Shown here one piece after another: positions 38,184 through 46,290 of a stretch of DNA of 64,000 bases. Positions within the stretch are counted from its first letter, which is position 1, and every line of letters starts with the position of its first letter. Origin of the DNA: Gaiellasilicea sp963731615 (GTDB taxonomy: Bacteria > Actinomycetota > Thermoleophilia > Gaiellales > Gaiellaceae); the NCBI GenBank assembly GCA_963731615.1, contig CAVSWD010000003.1:90984-154983 (forward strand). Reading direction: 5' to 3'. Made by a program: the position numbers and the translations under genes. Under the pieces are notes generated by a model. That model searched no databases and had not been told where the DNA came from. It saw only the letters and a list, made by a program, of their open reading frames with translations.

Positions 38184-39629
38184 ATGAGCCATCTGGATAG
38201 CCGAGCCCGCTGGTTGGCGCTCTACGTCCTCTGCCTGGGCGACCTGATGATCGTCCTCGACGTGACGATCGTGGGTGTCGCACTGCCGTCGATCCGGGAG
38301 GATCTCGGCTTCTCCGAGACCTCGCTCGCCTGGGTCGTGAACGCCTATCTGCTCACGTTCGGCGGCTTTCTCCTGCTCGGCGGCCGGCTGGGCGATCTGT
38401 TCGGCCACCGGCGCCTCTTCCTCCTCGGCACGGCGCTCTTCACGCTCGCCTCGCTCGCCTGCGGCCTGGCGAGCTCCCAGGAGATCCTGATCGGAGCGCG
38501 GGCGGTACAGGGCCTCGGGGCCGCGGTCGTCTCCGCCGTCGCGCTCTCGCTGATGATGACCCTGTTCACGGAACCGAAGGACCGGGCGAAGGCCATGGGC
38601 ATCTTCGGCTTCGTCGCCTCGGGCGGTGGCAGCCTCGGCGTTCTGCTCGGCGGCATCTTGACGGACGTGCTCAACTGGCACTGGATCTTCCTCGTCAACG
38701 TGCCGGTCGGGATCCTCGTCGTCGTGCTCACCCTCAAGCTGGTGCCCGCATCCCGCGGCGAGGCGGTAAAGGGACGCCTCGACGTTGCCGGTGCGGTCAC
38801 TGTCACGGGGGCCTTGATGTTGGCGGTCTACGCGATCGTCAACGGCAACCAGGAAGGCTGGCTCTCCGCGCAGACGCTCGGCTTCCTCGGCGCGGGAGTG
38901 GGGTTGCTGGCGATCTTCCTCGTGCTCGAGTCGAAAGTCGAGGCGCCGCTGGTGCCGCTCGGGCTCTTCCGCCTGCGCAACGTCGCTGTCGCCAACGTCG
39001 TCGGTGTCTTCTGGGCCGCGGCGATGTTCGCCTGGTTCTTCCTCTCCGCGCTCTATCTGCAGCTCGTCCTCGGGTACAGCCCGCTGCAGGTCGGCCTGGC
39101 CTTCCTGCCGGGGAACGTGATCATGGGCATCCTCTCCGTGGGTCTCTCGGCGAAGCTCGTGATTCGCTTCGGCTTCCGGCCGCCGCTGGCGACGGGGCTG
39201 GGGCTCGCGGCGGTCGGGCTGCTGCTCTTCGCACGGGCGCCGGTCGACGGGACCTTCGTCGTCGACGTCCTGCCGAGCATGATCCTGCTCGGCCTCGGAG
39301 CGGGGATGGCCTTCAATCCGGTGCTGCTGGCCGCGATGAGCGACGTCGAGCCGAGCGAGGCGGGGCTCGCCTCCGGTGTCGTCAACACCGCGTTCATGAT
39401 GGGCGGCGCGCTCGGGCTGGCAGTTCTCGCAAGCCTCGCGGCCGCGCAGACGAACGGCGACTCGCTCGCCGCGCTCACCACCGGCTACCACGCCGCGTTC
39501 TTCGTCGGCGCCCTGTTCGCGGCCACCGCGGCCGTGATCGGCGGCACCATGCTTCGCGCCGGCGCGTATGCGCCCGAGGGCGAAGGCGAGGACGCACACG
39601 GGATGCCTGCAACCGCCGAATCGCACTGA
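38184..39629 (+). CDS. MFS drug-efflux transporter, EmrB/QacA (DHA2) type
   Basis: 481 residues with about 14 helices. Motif D1 LMIVLDVTIVGVALPSI near residue 20, motif A GGRLGDLFGHRRLFLLG near 70, and motif C region GFVASGGGSLGVLLGGILTD near 145. The family exports drugs and hydrophobic toxins by proton antiport. ATG 38184 has AAAGGGGAAGG upstream; a possible earlier GTG at 38169 would bury that site. A glyoxalase-family gene follows by 19 bases. Confidence 0.92.
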   Translation: MSHLDSRARWLALYVLCLGDLMIVLDVTIVGVALPSIREDLGFSETSLAWVVNAYLLTFGGFLLLGGRLGDLFGHRRLFLLGTALFTLASLACGLASSQEILIGARAVQGLGAAVVSAVALSLMMTLFTEPKDRAKAMGIFGFVASGGGSLGVLLGGILTDVLNWHWIFLVNVPVGILVVVLTLKLVPASRGEAVKGRLDVAGAVTVTGALMLAVYAIVNGNQEGWLSAQTLGFLGAGVGLLAIFLVLESKVEAPLVPLGLFRLRNVAVANVVGVFWAAAMFAWFFLSALYLQLVLGYSPLQVGLAFLPGNVIMGILSVGLSAKLVIRFGFRPPLATGLGLAAVGLLLFARAPVDGTFVVDVLPSMILLGLGAGMAFNPVLLAAMSDVEPSEAGLASGVVNTAFMMGGALGLAVLASLAAAQTNGDSLAALTTGYHAAFFVGALFAATAAVIGGTMLRAGAYAPEGEGEDAHGMPATAESH

Positions 39630-39648
39630 CGAACAAGGGAGGGCTGAA

Positions 39649-40035
39649 ATGTTCAAAGACTCAAAGGCGTTCTCCGGCTACTCGGCCGACGACATTCCAC
39701 GCGCCAAGCAGTTCTACGAAGGCACGCTCGGGCTGAACGTGACCGAGGAGATGGACGCCCTCGGCCTCCAGTTCGCCGGCGGCGGCAAGGTATTCATCTA
39801 CCCCAAGGACAATCACGTCCCGGCGACCTTCACGGTGCTGAACTTCCCGGTCGACGACGTCGACGAGGCGGTCGACCGGCTCACCGCGGCGGGCGTCACC
39901 TTCGAGCGCTACGACGGCTTCGAGCAGGACGAGAAGGGGATCGCACGCGGCGGCGCGGAAGGAGGCCCGACGATCGCCTGGTTCAAGGATCCGGCCGGGA
40001 ACATTCTCTCGGTCATCAGCGAGATCACCGACTAG
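39649..40035 (+). CDS. VOC (glyoxalase/bleomycin-resistance) family protein
   Basis: 128 residues, one VOC module pair: FSGYSADDIPRAKQFYEGTL, then FPVDDVDEAVDRLTAAGVTF and the end TIAWFKDPAGNILSVI with the metal-type glutamate replaced by serine. Members bind or modify small molecules. AAGGGAGGG lies before the ATG. Its position between an MFS exporter and an ABC exporter suggests a resistance-type unit. Confidence 0.88.
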   Translation: MFKDSKAFSGYSADDIPRAKQFYEGTLGLNVTEEMDALGLQFAGGGKVFIYPKDNHVPATFTVLNFPVDDVDEAVDRLTAAGVTFERYDGFEQDEKGIARGGAEGGPTIAWFKDPAGNILSVISEITD

Positions 40036-40045
40036 GCTCGAGAAC

Positions 40046-40942
40046 GTGGCCGAGCTCGCGATCCGCCTGCGCGGCGTGGTAAAGCGCTACGGCGCGATCA
40101 CCGCCGTCGACGGGCTCGACCTCGACGTCCCGGAGGGAACGTGCGTCGGCCTGCTCGGGCCGAACGGGGCCGGGAAGTCGACCACGATGCGGCTCCTGAC
40201 GGCGCAGGCGATCGCCGACGAGGGAGAGCTCGAGCTGCTGGGGTACGAGCTCCCCGGCGAGTCGAAGCAGGCTCGCGCGCACCTCGGTGTGACGCCGCAG
40301 CTCGACAACCTCGACGTGACACTGACGGTGGCGCAGAACCTGCTCGTCTTCGCCCACCTCTACCGGATCCCGCGCGGGGAGCGGCGGGACGCGGTCGAGC
40401 GGGCGCTCACGATGGCCAAGCTCGGCGACCGGCGCGACGAGCGGGTCGACAAGCTCTCGGGCGGGATGCGCCGACGGCTGCTGATCGCCCGCGCGCTCGT
40501 CCACCGCCCGCGGCTCGTGCTCCTCGACGAGCCGACCGTCGGGCTCGACCCGCAGGTGCGTCAGGAGCTGTGGGCACTCGTCGACGCGCTGCGCAGCGAC
40601 GGCACGACGATTCTGATGTCGACGCACTACATCGAGGAGGCGGAGCGCCTGGCAGACACGGTTCTGATCATGTCGCACGGGAAGGCGGTCGCTTCCGGCC
40701 CGCCGACCGAGCTCGTGCTCGAGCATGCGGGCAGCGAGGTGCTCGAGGTCTACGGTCCGCCGGCGCGGCTCGCCGAGGTCGAGGCCGAGGCGAACGGCCA
40801 TGGGCTCCGCACGAGGCGCACCGGCACGAGCATCTCGATCCTCGGCGTCGACGGCGGCAACGGCTACCAGCCCGACGGCGAGCGGCGTCCGGCGAACCTC
40901 GAGGACGTCTTCGTGCTGCTCACCGGCGAGGAGATCGGCTGA
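40046..40942 (+). CDS. ABC exporter ATP-binding protein (DrrA/NodI type)
   Basis: 298 residues. Walker A LLGPNGAGKSTTMRLL, Q-loop VTPQLDNLD, signature KLSGGMRRRLLIARAL, Walker B LVLLDEPTVGLDP and H-loop MSTHYIEEAERLAD. The long C-terminal tail after residue 215 is typical of the DrrA/NodI group, which drives drug or lipid export. GTG 40046, 10 bases after the VOC gene. Its TGA overlaps the ATG of the permease (TGATG). Confidence 0.94.
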   Translation: MAELAIRLRGVVKRYGAITAVDGLDLDVPEGTCVGLLGPNGAGKSTTMRLLTAQAIADEGELELLGYELPGESKQARAHLGVTPQLDNLDVTLTVAQNLLVFAHLYRIPRGERRDAVERALTMAKLGDRRDERVDKLSGGMRRRLLIARALVHRPRLVLLDEPTVGLDPQVRQELWALVDALRSDGTTILMSTHYIEEAERLADTVLIMSHGKAVASGPPTELVLEHAGSEVLEVYGPPARLAEVEAEANGHGLRTRRTGTSISILGVDGGNGYQPDGERRPANLEDVFVLLTGEEIG

Positions 40943-41739
40943 TGGCCGTCGCCGGCGAGCACGGCCGCCGCCTCGGCCGCCTCGAGCGGTCTGCGTTGAC
41001 GGGCGTGCTCGTCCGTGAGGTCGTCAACTACTCCTCGTACTGGAAGTCCTCGACGTTCTCGTCGACCGTCGAGCCGACGATCTACCTGCTGGCGTTCGGC
41101 TTCGGGTTCGGCTCCCTGATCGGGACGATCGGCGGCTACGACTACGTCGAGTTCGTCGGCACCGGCACGGTTGCGACCGCCGTCCTCTTCTCCAGCGCGT
41201 TCCCGGCGATGTTCGGCACCTTCGTCAAGTACCAGTTCCAGCGCACCTACGACGCGATCCTCGCTGCCCCGGTGGACACCGAGGAGCTGGTCACCGCCGA
41301 GGCTCTTTGGATCGCGACCCGAGCGGGCGTCTACGGCTGCGTGCCGTTGCTCGTGGCGATCGCGTTCGGCCTCCCACCGGCATGGGGCATGCTCGCTGTG
41401 CCTTTCATCGGGTGGATCGCCGGGTACGGCTGGGCGTGCTTCGGGATCTCGGTCGCTGGATTCTCGAAGTCCTTCGAGAACTTCAACTACGTCGTCAGCG
41501 CCGTGCTGACGCCGCTCTTTCTGATGGCCGGGACTTTCTTCCCGATCGACACGCTCCCGCAGTGGGCGCAGGTCCTCGCCAGGCTCAACCCGCTCTACCA
41601 CTGCGTCGAGCTCGTCCGCCACGCCGCCTTCGGCTGGGAGGGGTGGAGCGACGTCGCCAGCCTCTGCGCGCTGACCATCTTCGGGCTCGTCCTCTGGCGG
41701 GTCGCGATTCGCGCGATGACCGGCAAGCTGATCGACTGA
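40942..41739 (+). CDS. ABC-2 type permease (DrrB/NodJ type)
   Basis: 265 residues with six helices. The N-terminal cytoplasmic part has REVVNYSSYWKSSTFSSTVE before the first helix, YLLAFGFGFGSLIG. A coupling segment follows, KYQFQRTYDAILAAPVDTEE, and the C-terminal LTPLFLMAGTFFPIDTLPQW precedes a last helix. These match the NodJ/DrrB group. Translationally coupled to the ATPase gene, so the pair makes a complete exporter. It converges with the double-VOC gene, 17 bases away. Confidence 0.92.
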   Translation: MAVAGEHGRRLGRLERSALTGVLVREVVNYSSYWKSSTFSSTVEPTIYLLAFGFGFGSLIGTIGGYDYVEFVGTGTVATAVLFSSAFPAMFGTFVKYQFQRTYDAILAAPVDTEELVTAEALWIATRAGVYGCVPLLVAIAFGLPPAWGMLAVPFIGWIAGYGWACFGISVAGFSKSFENFNYVVSAVLTPLFLMAGTFFPIDTLPQWAQVLARLNPLYHCVELVRHAAFGWEGWSDVASLCALTIFGLVLWRVAIRAMTGKLID

Positions 41740-41756
41740 GCCACTGAGCCGCGGAC

Positions 41757-42485
41757 TCAGCGGTTGTGATTCACGACCTCGACGTTGTTCCCGTCTGGAT
41801 CGAGCACGTAGGCGCCGTAGTAGCCCTCGTGGTAGCCCGACCGCTCTCCCGGAGGGCCGTTGTCGCGGTAGCCGGCCGCGGTCGCGTCACGGTGAAAGCG
41901 ATCGACGGTCTCGTCGTCGGTCGCCCCGAACGCGAGATGGACGTTCTCGGTCGGTTCCTCGCCCGCGACGACCGAGAACGACCCGCTGACACAGGCGAAC
42001 GAGGTCCGGTCCCCGAGCTCGCTGCCGACCCGAAAGCCCGCTGCCGGTCCGACCAGCTCGTAGAACCGCGTCGATGCGTCGACGTCTGAGACGCGGATCC
42101 AGAGATGGTCGACATTCCCGTTCCGGCGCAGGGAGCCGTGGTGCACTGCTTCGGCGCTGTTGCCGTCCGGATCGAGGAGAAACGCGCCGTAGTAGTCGTC
42201 GCTGTACTCCGGCCGCGGCCCCGGCCGGCCGTCGTCGCGATACCCGGCCTCGGTGCCGGCGCGCCAGAACGCGTCGACGTGCTCCCGCGAGGGGGCGGCG
42301 AAGCCGATGTGCAGGCGGCGCGTCAGCGGATGCTCGGCGTCCGCTGCGGCGAGGGAGAAGTCGTCCCACTCCGGGAACTGATCGCCGCTGTGGGTCTGCT
42401 CGATGCCGAGGGCGTTCAGAACGGTTGCGTAGAAGCGCTCCGACGCCGCGCGGTCGGAGACGCGGATCGTGACGTGGTCGAACAT
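41757..42485 (-). CDS. Tandem VOC-domain protein
   Basis: 242 residues holding two VOC modules. Module one starts FDHVTIRVSDRAASERFYAT and ends YYGAFLLDPDGNSAEAVHHG. Module two starts VDHLWIRVSDVDASTRFYEL and ends YYGAYVLDPDGNNVEVVNHN. Each has the N-terminal histidine and a C-terminal glutamate, so a metal site is plausible in both. Function unknown, glyoxalase/dioxygenase-like. ATG 42485. The second module's stop lies in a short imperfect repeat next to the convergent permease. Confidence 0.88.
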   Translation of the reverse strand: MFDHVTIRVSDRAASERFYATVLNALGIEQTHSGDQFPEWDDFSLAAADAEHPLTRRLHIGFAAPSREHVDAFWRAGTEAGYRDDGRPGPRPEYSDDYYGAFLLDPDGNSAEAVHHGSLRRNGNVDHLWIRVSDVDASTRFYELVGPAAGFRVGSELGDRTSFACVSGSFSVVAGEEPTENVHLAFGATDDETVDRFHRDATAAGYRDNGPPGERSGYHEGYYGAYVLDPDGNNVEVVNHNR

Positions 42486-42523
42486 CTTGCGGAAGCATAC
42501 GAACGTGCTCGCGGCGAGAGCTC

Positions 42524-42547
42524 GGAGCCCGGCCGAAACCGGGCTCC
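42524..42547 (-). terminator. Hairpin after the small exported protein gene
   Basis: Stem GGAGCCCGG/CCGGGCTCC with a CCGAAA loop, between the stop at 42556 and the next gene on the same strand. No T tract. Confidence 0.5.
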
Positions 42548-42555
42548 GTCGCCGG

Positions 42556-42795
42556 TTAGAGGTCGTTCGACGCGCCGTCCCTGTTCGGGCAGTCGTCTGC
42601 GCCGGACTTGCCGGCGAAGCCGTTGTGACCGTACGAGGACTGGGCCGGCGTCGCCTTGGCTTTCGCCTTGACAGGCTTGGCCGCCGGGGTCGAGCCCCCG
42701 GCAAGCGCCACCGTGGCCCACACGGCCGCGAGCGCGAGCATGCCTACGATCGCGACGAGCAGCGCGGACCGACGTGTCTTCCGTGCCTCTTCCAT
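42556..42795 (-). CDS. Small exported or membrane-anchored protein
   Basis: 79 residues: a basic N-terminus (MEEARKTRRSALL), one hydrophobic helix (VAIVGMLALAAVWATVALAG), a lysine/alanine/proline linker (KPVKAKAKATPAQ) and a glycine/asparagine tail with a single cysteine (GADDCPNRDG). ATG 42795 follows AAGGAGG. Either a signal peptide or an anchor. No family recognised. Confidence 0.7.
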   Translation of the reverse strand: MEEARKTRRSALLVAIVGMLALAAVWATVALAGGSTPAAKPVKAKAKATPAQSSYGHNGFAGKSGADDCPNRDGASNDL

Positions 42796-42834
42796 GGGCC
42801 TCCTTCTGTCGATGCCCAGCAACAGTCTAGGCGC

Positions 42835-43365
42835 TCAGTTCAGCGACGGGTCGACGGGCATTCGCGAGAGGAGCGCGTACGGGCCGCCCTGGCGGCGGAG
42901 TACCGCACTCCAGAGGCCGTCCGGGTCGTCGCTGAAGAGATCGTCCGGCTCGGCGGGGAGGACCAGCCACGACTCCTCTTCCAACTCGGCCTCCAGCTGT
43001 CCGGCGCTCCAGCCGGCATAGCCGACGAAGACACGACCCCTTGTCACCGCGACGTCCGCTTCCTGGACGAAGCCGATCGCGCCGAAGAGCAGCTCCGAGG
43101 CGTCGTCGGGATCGTCGAGCTCGGCGACCGCGAGCACCGACTCGAGCGCCACCGGCCCGCCGACGAAGATCGGCTCCTCCTCGCCGGTCAGCGAGGCAAG
43201 CTCAGGTAGTGCGTCGGCGACCGAGGTGTCGGTTGGGCGGTTCAGCACGAGCCCCATCGCGCCGTCTTCGCCGTGCTCGGCCACGAGCACGACGGTCCGG
43301 TGGAAGTTGGGGTCGTGGAGGATCGGAGCCGCGACCAGCAACCGGCCGCGCAGCGTCTCGTTCAT
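42835..43365 (-). CDS. YqgE/AlgH family protein
   Basis: 176 residues. Signatures are the N-terminal GRLLVAAPILHDPNFHRTVV, the central GAMGLVLNRPTD and GGPVALESVLAV, then RVFVGYAGWSAGQLEAELEE. The family (UPF0301) has a known fold but no settled function; AlgH has been linked to alginate regulation in Pseudomonas. ATG 43365 chosen because the conserved MNETLRGRLL starts there. Confidence 0.92.
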   Translation of the reverse strand: MNETLRGRLLVAAPILHDPNFHRTVVLVAEHGEDGAMGLVLNRPTDTSVADALPELASLTGEEEPIFVGGPVALESVLAVAELDDPDDASELLFGAIGFVQEADVAVTRGRVFVGYAGWSAGQLEAELEEESWLVLPAEPDDLFSDDPDGLWSAVLRRQGGPYALLSRMPVDPSLN

Positions 43366-43435
43366 GGCTGCACCGTAGCGCGCGGAGGCGAGCACCGAAG
43401 ACGAGAATGCCCTGGTGCTCTTGGGCCGCGGGCGG

Positions 43436-43490
43436 CCCCTTTAGGGGTCTTCGCGAGCTGACCATCCGCCCCGCGGATGGTCAGCTCGCG
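43436..43490. terminator. Strong double hairpin downstream of the histidine kinase
   Basis: A small hairpin CCCC-ttta-GGGG (43436-43447) is followed by a perfect 17-18 bp stem, CGCGAGCTGACCATCCG paired with CGGATGGTCAGCTCGCG (43452-43490), around a CCC loop. It lies just past the stop of the kinase gene, which reads from the minus strand. The layout resembles the double hairpin at 587-646. Confidence 0.75.
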
Positions 43491-43495
43491 CAAAC

Positions 43496-45715
43496 TCACA
43501 GCAGCCCGCGGACGCTCGCGGTCAGCTCCGCGAACGTGAACGGCTTGCTCAGGAAGGCGGTGCCGGGCGGCAGGATGCCGTCCGAAAGGATGCCCTTGTC
43601 CGCGTAGCCGGACATGTAGACGACCTTCAGGTCCGGATTCGAGCTCCGCAGCTGCTCGGACAGCTCGCGGCCGCCGAGCTTCGGCATCGTCAGGTCGGTC
43701 AGGAGCACGTCGATCGACATGCCCGCCGCGAGCGCAAGCGCTTCCTCGCCGTCGTTGGCCACGACGGCGTGGTAGCCCTCGTCCTCGAGCACGTGCACGA
43801 CGAGGCTGCGGACGACCTCTTCGTCCTCGACGACGAGCACGGTCGCCGGCTCGACCCGTTCGGCTGCGTCTGCGGGCACCGGCGCGGGGGCCAACAGCTC
43901 GCTCGAGGGTTGGCGCGCGGCGTCGACTCGCGGCAGGTAGATCCTGAACTCGGAGCCGACGCCGACCTCGCTCTCGACCTCGAGGTAGCCGCCGCTCTGC
44001 TTGACGATGCCGTAGACGGTGGCCAGGCCGAGCCCGGTGCCCTTGCCCGCTTCCTTGGTCGTGAAGAACGGCTCGAAGATCTGGCGCAGCGTCTCCTCGT
44101 CGATGCCCTCGCCCTCGTCGCGGACGGTGAGCGACACGTACCGGCCCGGCTGGATCGCGCCGTCCCCGGTCTCGTCGATGTCGATGTTGCTGGTCTCGAT
44201 CGTCAGGGCGCCGCCCTTCGGCATCGCGTCGCGGGCATTGACGACCAGGTTCATCACGACCTGGTTGAGTTGGCCCGGGTCAGCCTCGACCGCCCCGAGG
44301 TCCGGCGCGAGTGCCGTCGAGAGCACGACATCGGCCTCGAGCAGCGGGCGCAGCATCGAGTGCATCTCGCCGATCACCTCGTTGAGGTCGAGCAGGACCG
44401 GTTCGAGCACCTGCTTGCGACTGAAGGCGAGCAGTTGCCGGGTGAGCAGGGTGGCGCGTTCTGCTGCCTTGCGCACCTCGTCGAGGTCGGCCTCCATCGG
44501 CGAGCCTTTCTCTGCCTGGTCGAGTGCGAGCGCGGTGTAGCCGCTGATCGCGGTCAGCATGTTGTTGAAGTCGTGGGCGACGCCACCGGCCAGCCGGCCG
44601 ACGGCCTCGAGCTTGTGGCTCTGCCGCAGTTGCTCCTCGAGCACCCGACGCTCGGTGATGTCCTCGGCCATCGCGATCCCGAACTGCGGTTTGCCGTCCG
44701 CGTCGCGCACGAGCGCGACCGAGAAGTCCGTCCACAGCGTCTCGCCGGCCGCAGAGAGACAGCGCACCTCCTGCCGGTGGCGGTCCGACTCGCCCCGCAG
44801 CAGCTCGCTCATGCTCCGCGCGATCTCCTCACGGTCGTCCGGGTGGAACAGCGCGTTCGGCTCGAGCGCTGCCCAGTCCTCGCTCGTGTAGCCGCTCAGC
44901 TCATCGGCGGCCGCGTTCGTCTCGAGGATGCGTCCGTCGGGTCCCACCAGCACGGTCGCCATCGCGGTGGACTCGAACATCGCTCGGAAGCGTTCTTCGC
45001 TCTCGCGAACCTGGCCGACCGTCGACACCGTCCGGTGGGCGAGAAGCAGCGGCGCCACCAGCGCCGGTACGAGCCACGGATTGACGTCCAGGAATCCCGC
45101 GACCGCGATTCCGAGCAGGCAGATGACGAAGTCCAGCCCGAGGCTGATCCGGCTGAAGAGCCCGCTGTCGTGGAACGAGTGGCCGCGGGCGAGCAGCAGC
45201 ATGCCGGCAAGCAGGAGATGGTTGACGAGCACGAACGCGACCGACGCCGCGACCCCCGCGAGCGCGAAGGAGAGGTCGTAGCCGACCTCGGTTGCGTCAG
45301 CGACGGCCCAGGCTGCGAGTGAGCTGATGACGCTGTTGGCGCAGTTGAAGGTCAGCCGCGTCCAGACCGGCCGCTCCCGAAGCTCGGTCGGGACGTGCTG
45401 GAGGATCGCGAGCACCGCCACGAGCGTGGGCGGCAGCACGAGCGCCGCCGCGACGAGGAAGGCGGCGCCGGTGTGGAAGCCGTGGTTGCGGCCGATGCTC
45501 ACTGCGAAGAAGCGTGCGAACGACGCCAGCGGCAGCAGGAGCGCGAACGAGATCCACTCTTGGGTCGTCGGACTGGTGGCCGAGGTCGAGACGACGACGA
45601 TCGCCACGGCGGCCAGCACCGCGACCGAGACGGCGTACGCGAGCGCACGCGGAGAAAGCCGGTGCACGCGGCGGGACTGCCAGCCGATCTTCGCTGCTAC
45701 TGCTGGAACGCTCAT
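43496..45715 (-). CDS. Membrane hybrid histidine kinase with PAS and receiver domains
   Basis: 739 residues. Residues 20-225 form about seven helices of MASE-like type (ALAYAVSVAVLAAVAIVVVS, AAFLVAAALVLPPTLVAVLA). A PAS domain follows (EERFRAMFESTAMATVLVG, GYTSEDWAALEPNALFHP). Then the kinase core: H box AVGRLAGGVAHDFNNMLTAI, N box QVVMNLVVNARDAM, G boxes VRDEGEGIDE and GKGTGLGLATVYGIV. A C-terminal receiver carries VVEDEEVVRSL, the phospho-acceptor in VLLTDLTMPKLGG and the lysine in SKPFTFAEL. ATG 45715. The N-terminus could sense a membrane or external cue. The AEWTS-repeat gene lies 138 bp upstream on the same strand. Confidence 0.93.
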   Translation of the reverse strand: MSVPAVAAKIGWQSRRVHRLSPRALAYAVSVAVLAAVAIVVVSTSATSPTTQEWISFALLLPLASFARFFAVSIGRNHGFHTGAAFLVAAALVLPPTLVAVLAILQHVPTELRERPVWTRLTFNCANSVISSLAAWAVADATEVGYDLSFALAGVAASVAFVLVNHLLLAGMLLLARGHSFHDSGLFSRISLGLDFVICLLGIAVAGFLDVNPWLVPALVAPLLLAHRTVSTVGQVRESEERFRAMFESTAMATVLVGPDGRILETNAAADELSGYTSEDWAALEPNALFHPDDREEIARSMSELLRGESDRHRQEVRCLSAAGETLWTDFSVALVRDADGKPQFGIAMAEDITERRVLEEQLRQSHKLEAVGRLAGGVAHDFNNMLTAISGYTALALDQAEKGSPMEADLDEVRKAAERATLLTRQLLAFSRKQVLEPVLLDLNEVIGEMHSMLRPLLEADVVLSTALAPDLGAVEADPGQLNQVVMNLVVNARDAMPKGGALTIETSNIDIDETGDGAIQPGRYVSLTVRDEGEGIDEETLRQIFEPFFTTKEAGKGTGLGLATVYGIVKQSGGYLEVESEVGVGSEFRIYLPRVDAARQPSSELLAPAPVPADAAERVEPATVLVVEDEEVVRSLVVHVLEDEGYHAVVANDGEEALALAAGMSIDVLLTDLTMPKLGGRELSEQLRSSNPDLKVVYMSGYADKGILSDGILPPGTAFLSKPFTFAELTASVRGLL

Positions 45716-45778
45716 TGAGGGCCGCAATTCAGGGCTTAACGTAGCGGGTCGCCCTGACAATCGGCAGCATTCGCGCGC

Positions 45779-45846
45779 GCCGACACCCTGTTTTGGGTGT
45801 CGGCGTGTCTACGGATCGGGTGAGGTGCCGTCCCCCGAACGGGGGA
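45779..45846 (-). terminator. Two hairpins downstream of the AEWTS-repeat gene
   Basis: First in transcription is the stem CCCCCG/CGGGGG (45832-45845), next the 10-bp stem GCCGACACCC/GGGTGTCGGC with a TGTTTT loop (45779-45804). They lie between the AEWTS gene stop and the kinase start, both on the minus strand, and would tend to separate the two transcripts. Confidence 0.55.
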
Positions 45847-45853
45847 AGGTGGT

Positions 45854-46210
45854 CTAGAGACCCTTGTTCACCCTGGAGCGAGAAGTCCACTCCGCCTTGG
45901 GGCGGAGCTTCGACGTCCACTCGGCCTTCGGCTTCAGCTTCGACGTCCACTCGGCGGAGGTCCACTCGGCGGACGTCCATTCCGCGGATGTCCACTCGGC
46001 CGACGTCCACTCAGCTGACGTCCACTCGGCGGACGTCCATTCCGCGGAGGTCCACTCGGCGGACGTCCATTCCGCGGAGGTCCACTCGGCCGACGTCCAC
46101 TCCGCCGCGCCGGCGACCGGAGCGACGATGCCGACGACGACGGCGACGCCGGTCGCGAGCACGATCCGGACCCGTTTCGACGGGTGCTTCTCGGTGCTTC
46201 CCATGTTCAT
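45854..46210 (-). CDS. Secreted AEWTS pentapeptide-repeat protein
   Basis: 118 residues. Residues 1-35 look like a signal peptide: basic MNMGSTEKHPSKRVR, a hydrophobic core VLATGVAVVVGIV and a cleavage site after VAGA. The mature part is eleven tandem AEWTS units, then AEWTS twice more separated by KLKPK and KLRPK, and a basic tail RSRVNKGL. That makes 13 tryptophans, one per unit. Similar WTSAE strings occur at the C-termini of some subtilisin-like proteases in related phyla; here the string is the whole protein. Codons vary between units, so selection acts on the peptide. AAGGGG precedes ATG 46210. No function is known. Regular acid/aromatic/hydroxyl spacing suits a beta or polyvalent surface-binding structure. 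Confidence 0.85.
   Translation of the reverse strand: MNMGSTEKHPSKRVRIVLATGVAVVVGIVAPVAGAAEWTSAEWTSAEWTSAEWTSAEWTSAEWTSAEWTSAEWTSAEWTSAEWTSAEWTSKLKPKAEWTSKLRPKAEWTSRSRVNKGL
45881..46105 (-). repeat. 15-bp tandem repeat array coding AEWTS
   Basis: Thirteen 15-bp units; eleven are contiguous at 45941-46105 and two are spaced by 15 bases. The core TCCACTCGGC or TCCATTCCGC recurs on the plus strand. Units differ at third codon positions (ACG/ACC/ACA, TCG/TCC/TCA), indicating age rather than recent slippage. Confidence 0.95.
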
Positions 46211-46228
46211 ACCCCTTGGTCCTCTGCG

Positions 46229-46244
46229 CGGGCACCCCTGCCCG
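46229..46244 (-). promoter_or_regulatory. Hairpin in the leader of the AEWTS-repeat gene
   Basis: CGGGCA/TGCCCG stem with a CCCC loop about 19 bases before the start codon, just ahead of the AGGACCAAGGGG leader. It could affect ribosome access. No known riboswitch is recognised. Confidence 0.35.
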
Positions 46245-46290
46245 AGCGACTAGGAGGGACGATTGACGAAAGTAGACGCCAGCTGAATCC

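Noticed and set aside
41740..41762. Terminator between the ABC permease and the tandem VOC gene
   Set aside because: The inverted bases CTGAG/CTCAG make only a 5-bp stem with a 7-base loop and no T tract.
45881..46105. CRISPR-like array
   Set aside because: The 15-bp units are contiguous and in frame, without unique spacers, and encode a regular pentapeptide after a signal peptide. No cas genes are present.
45864..46253. Plus-strand frame over the same repeat (VHSAD units, 129 codons)
   Set aside because: It has no RBS, starts inside the other gene's 3' end and no signal peptide. The minus frame has an RBS, a signal peptide and synonymous variation.
46211..46290. Known riboswitch before the AEWTS gene
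   Set aside because: Only a small CGGGCA/TGCCCG hairpin is seen; no conserved core of a cyclic di-GMP, cyclic di-AMP or T-box element was recognised.
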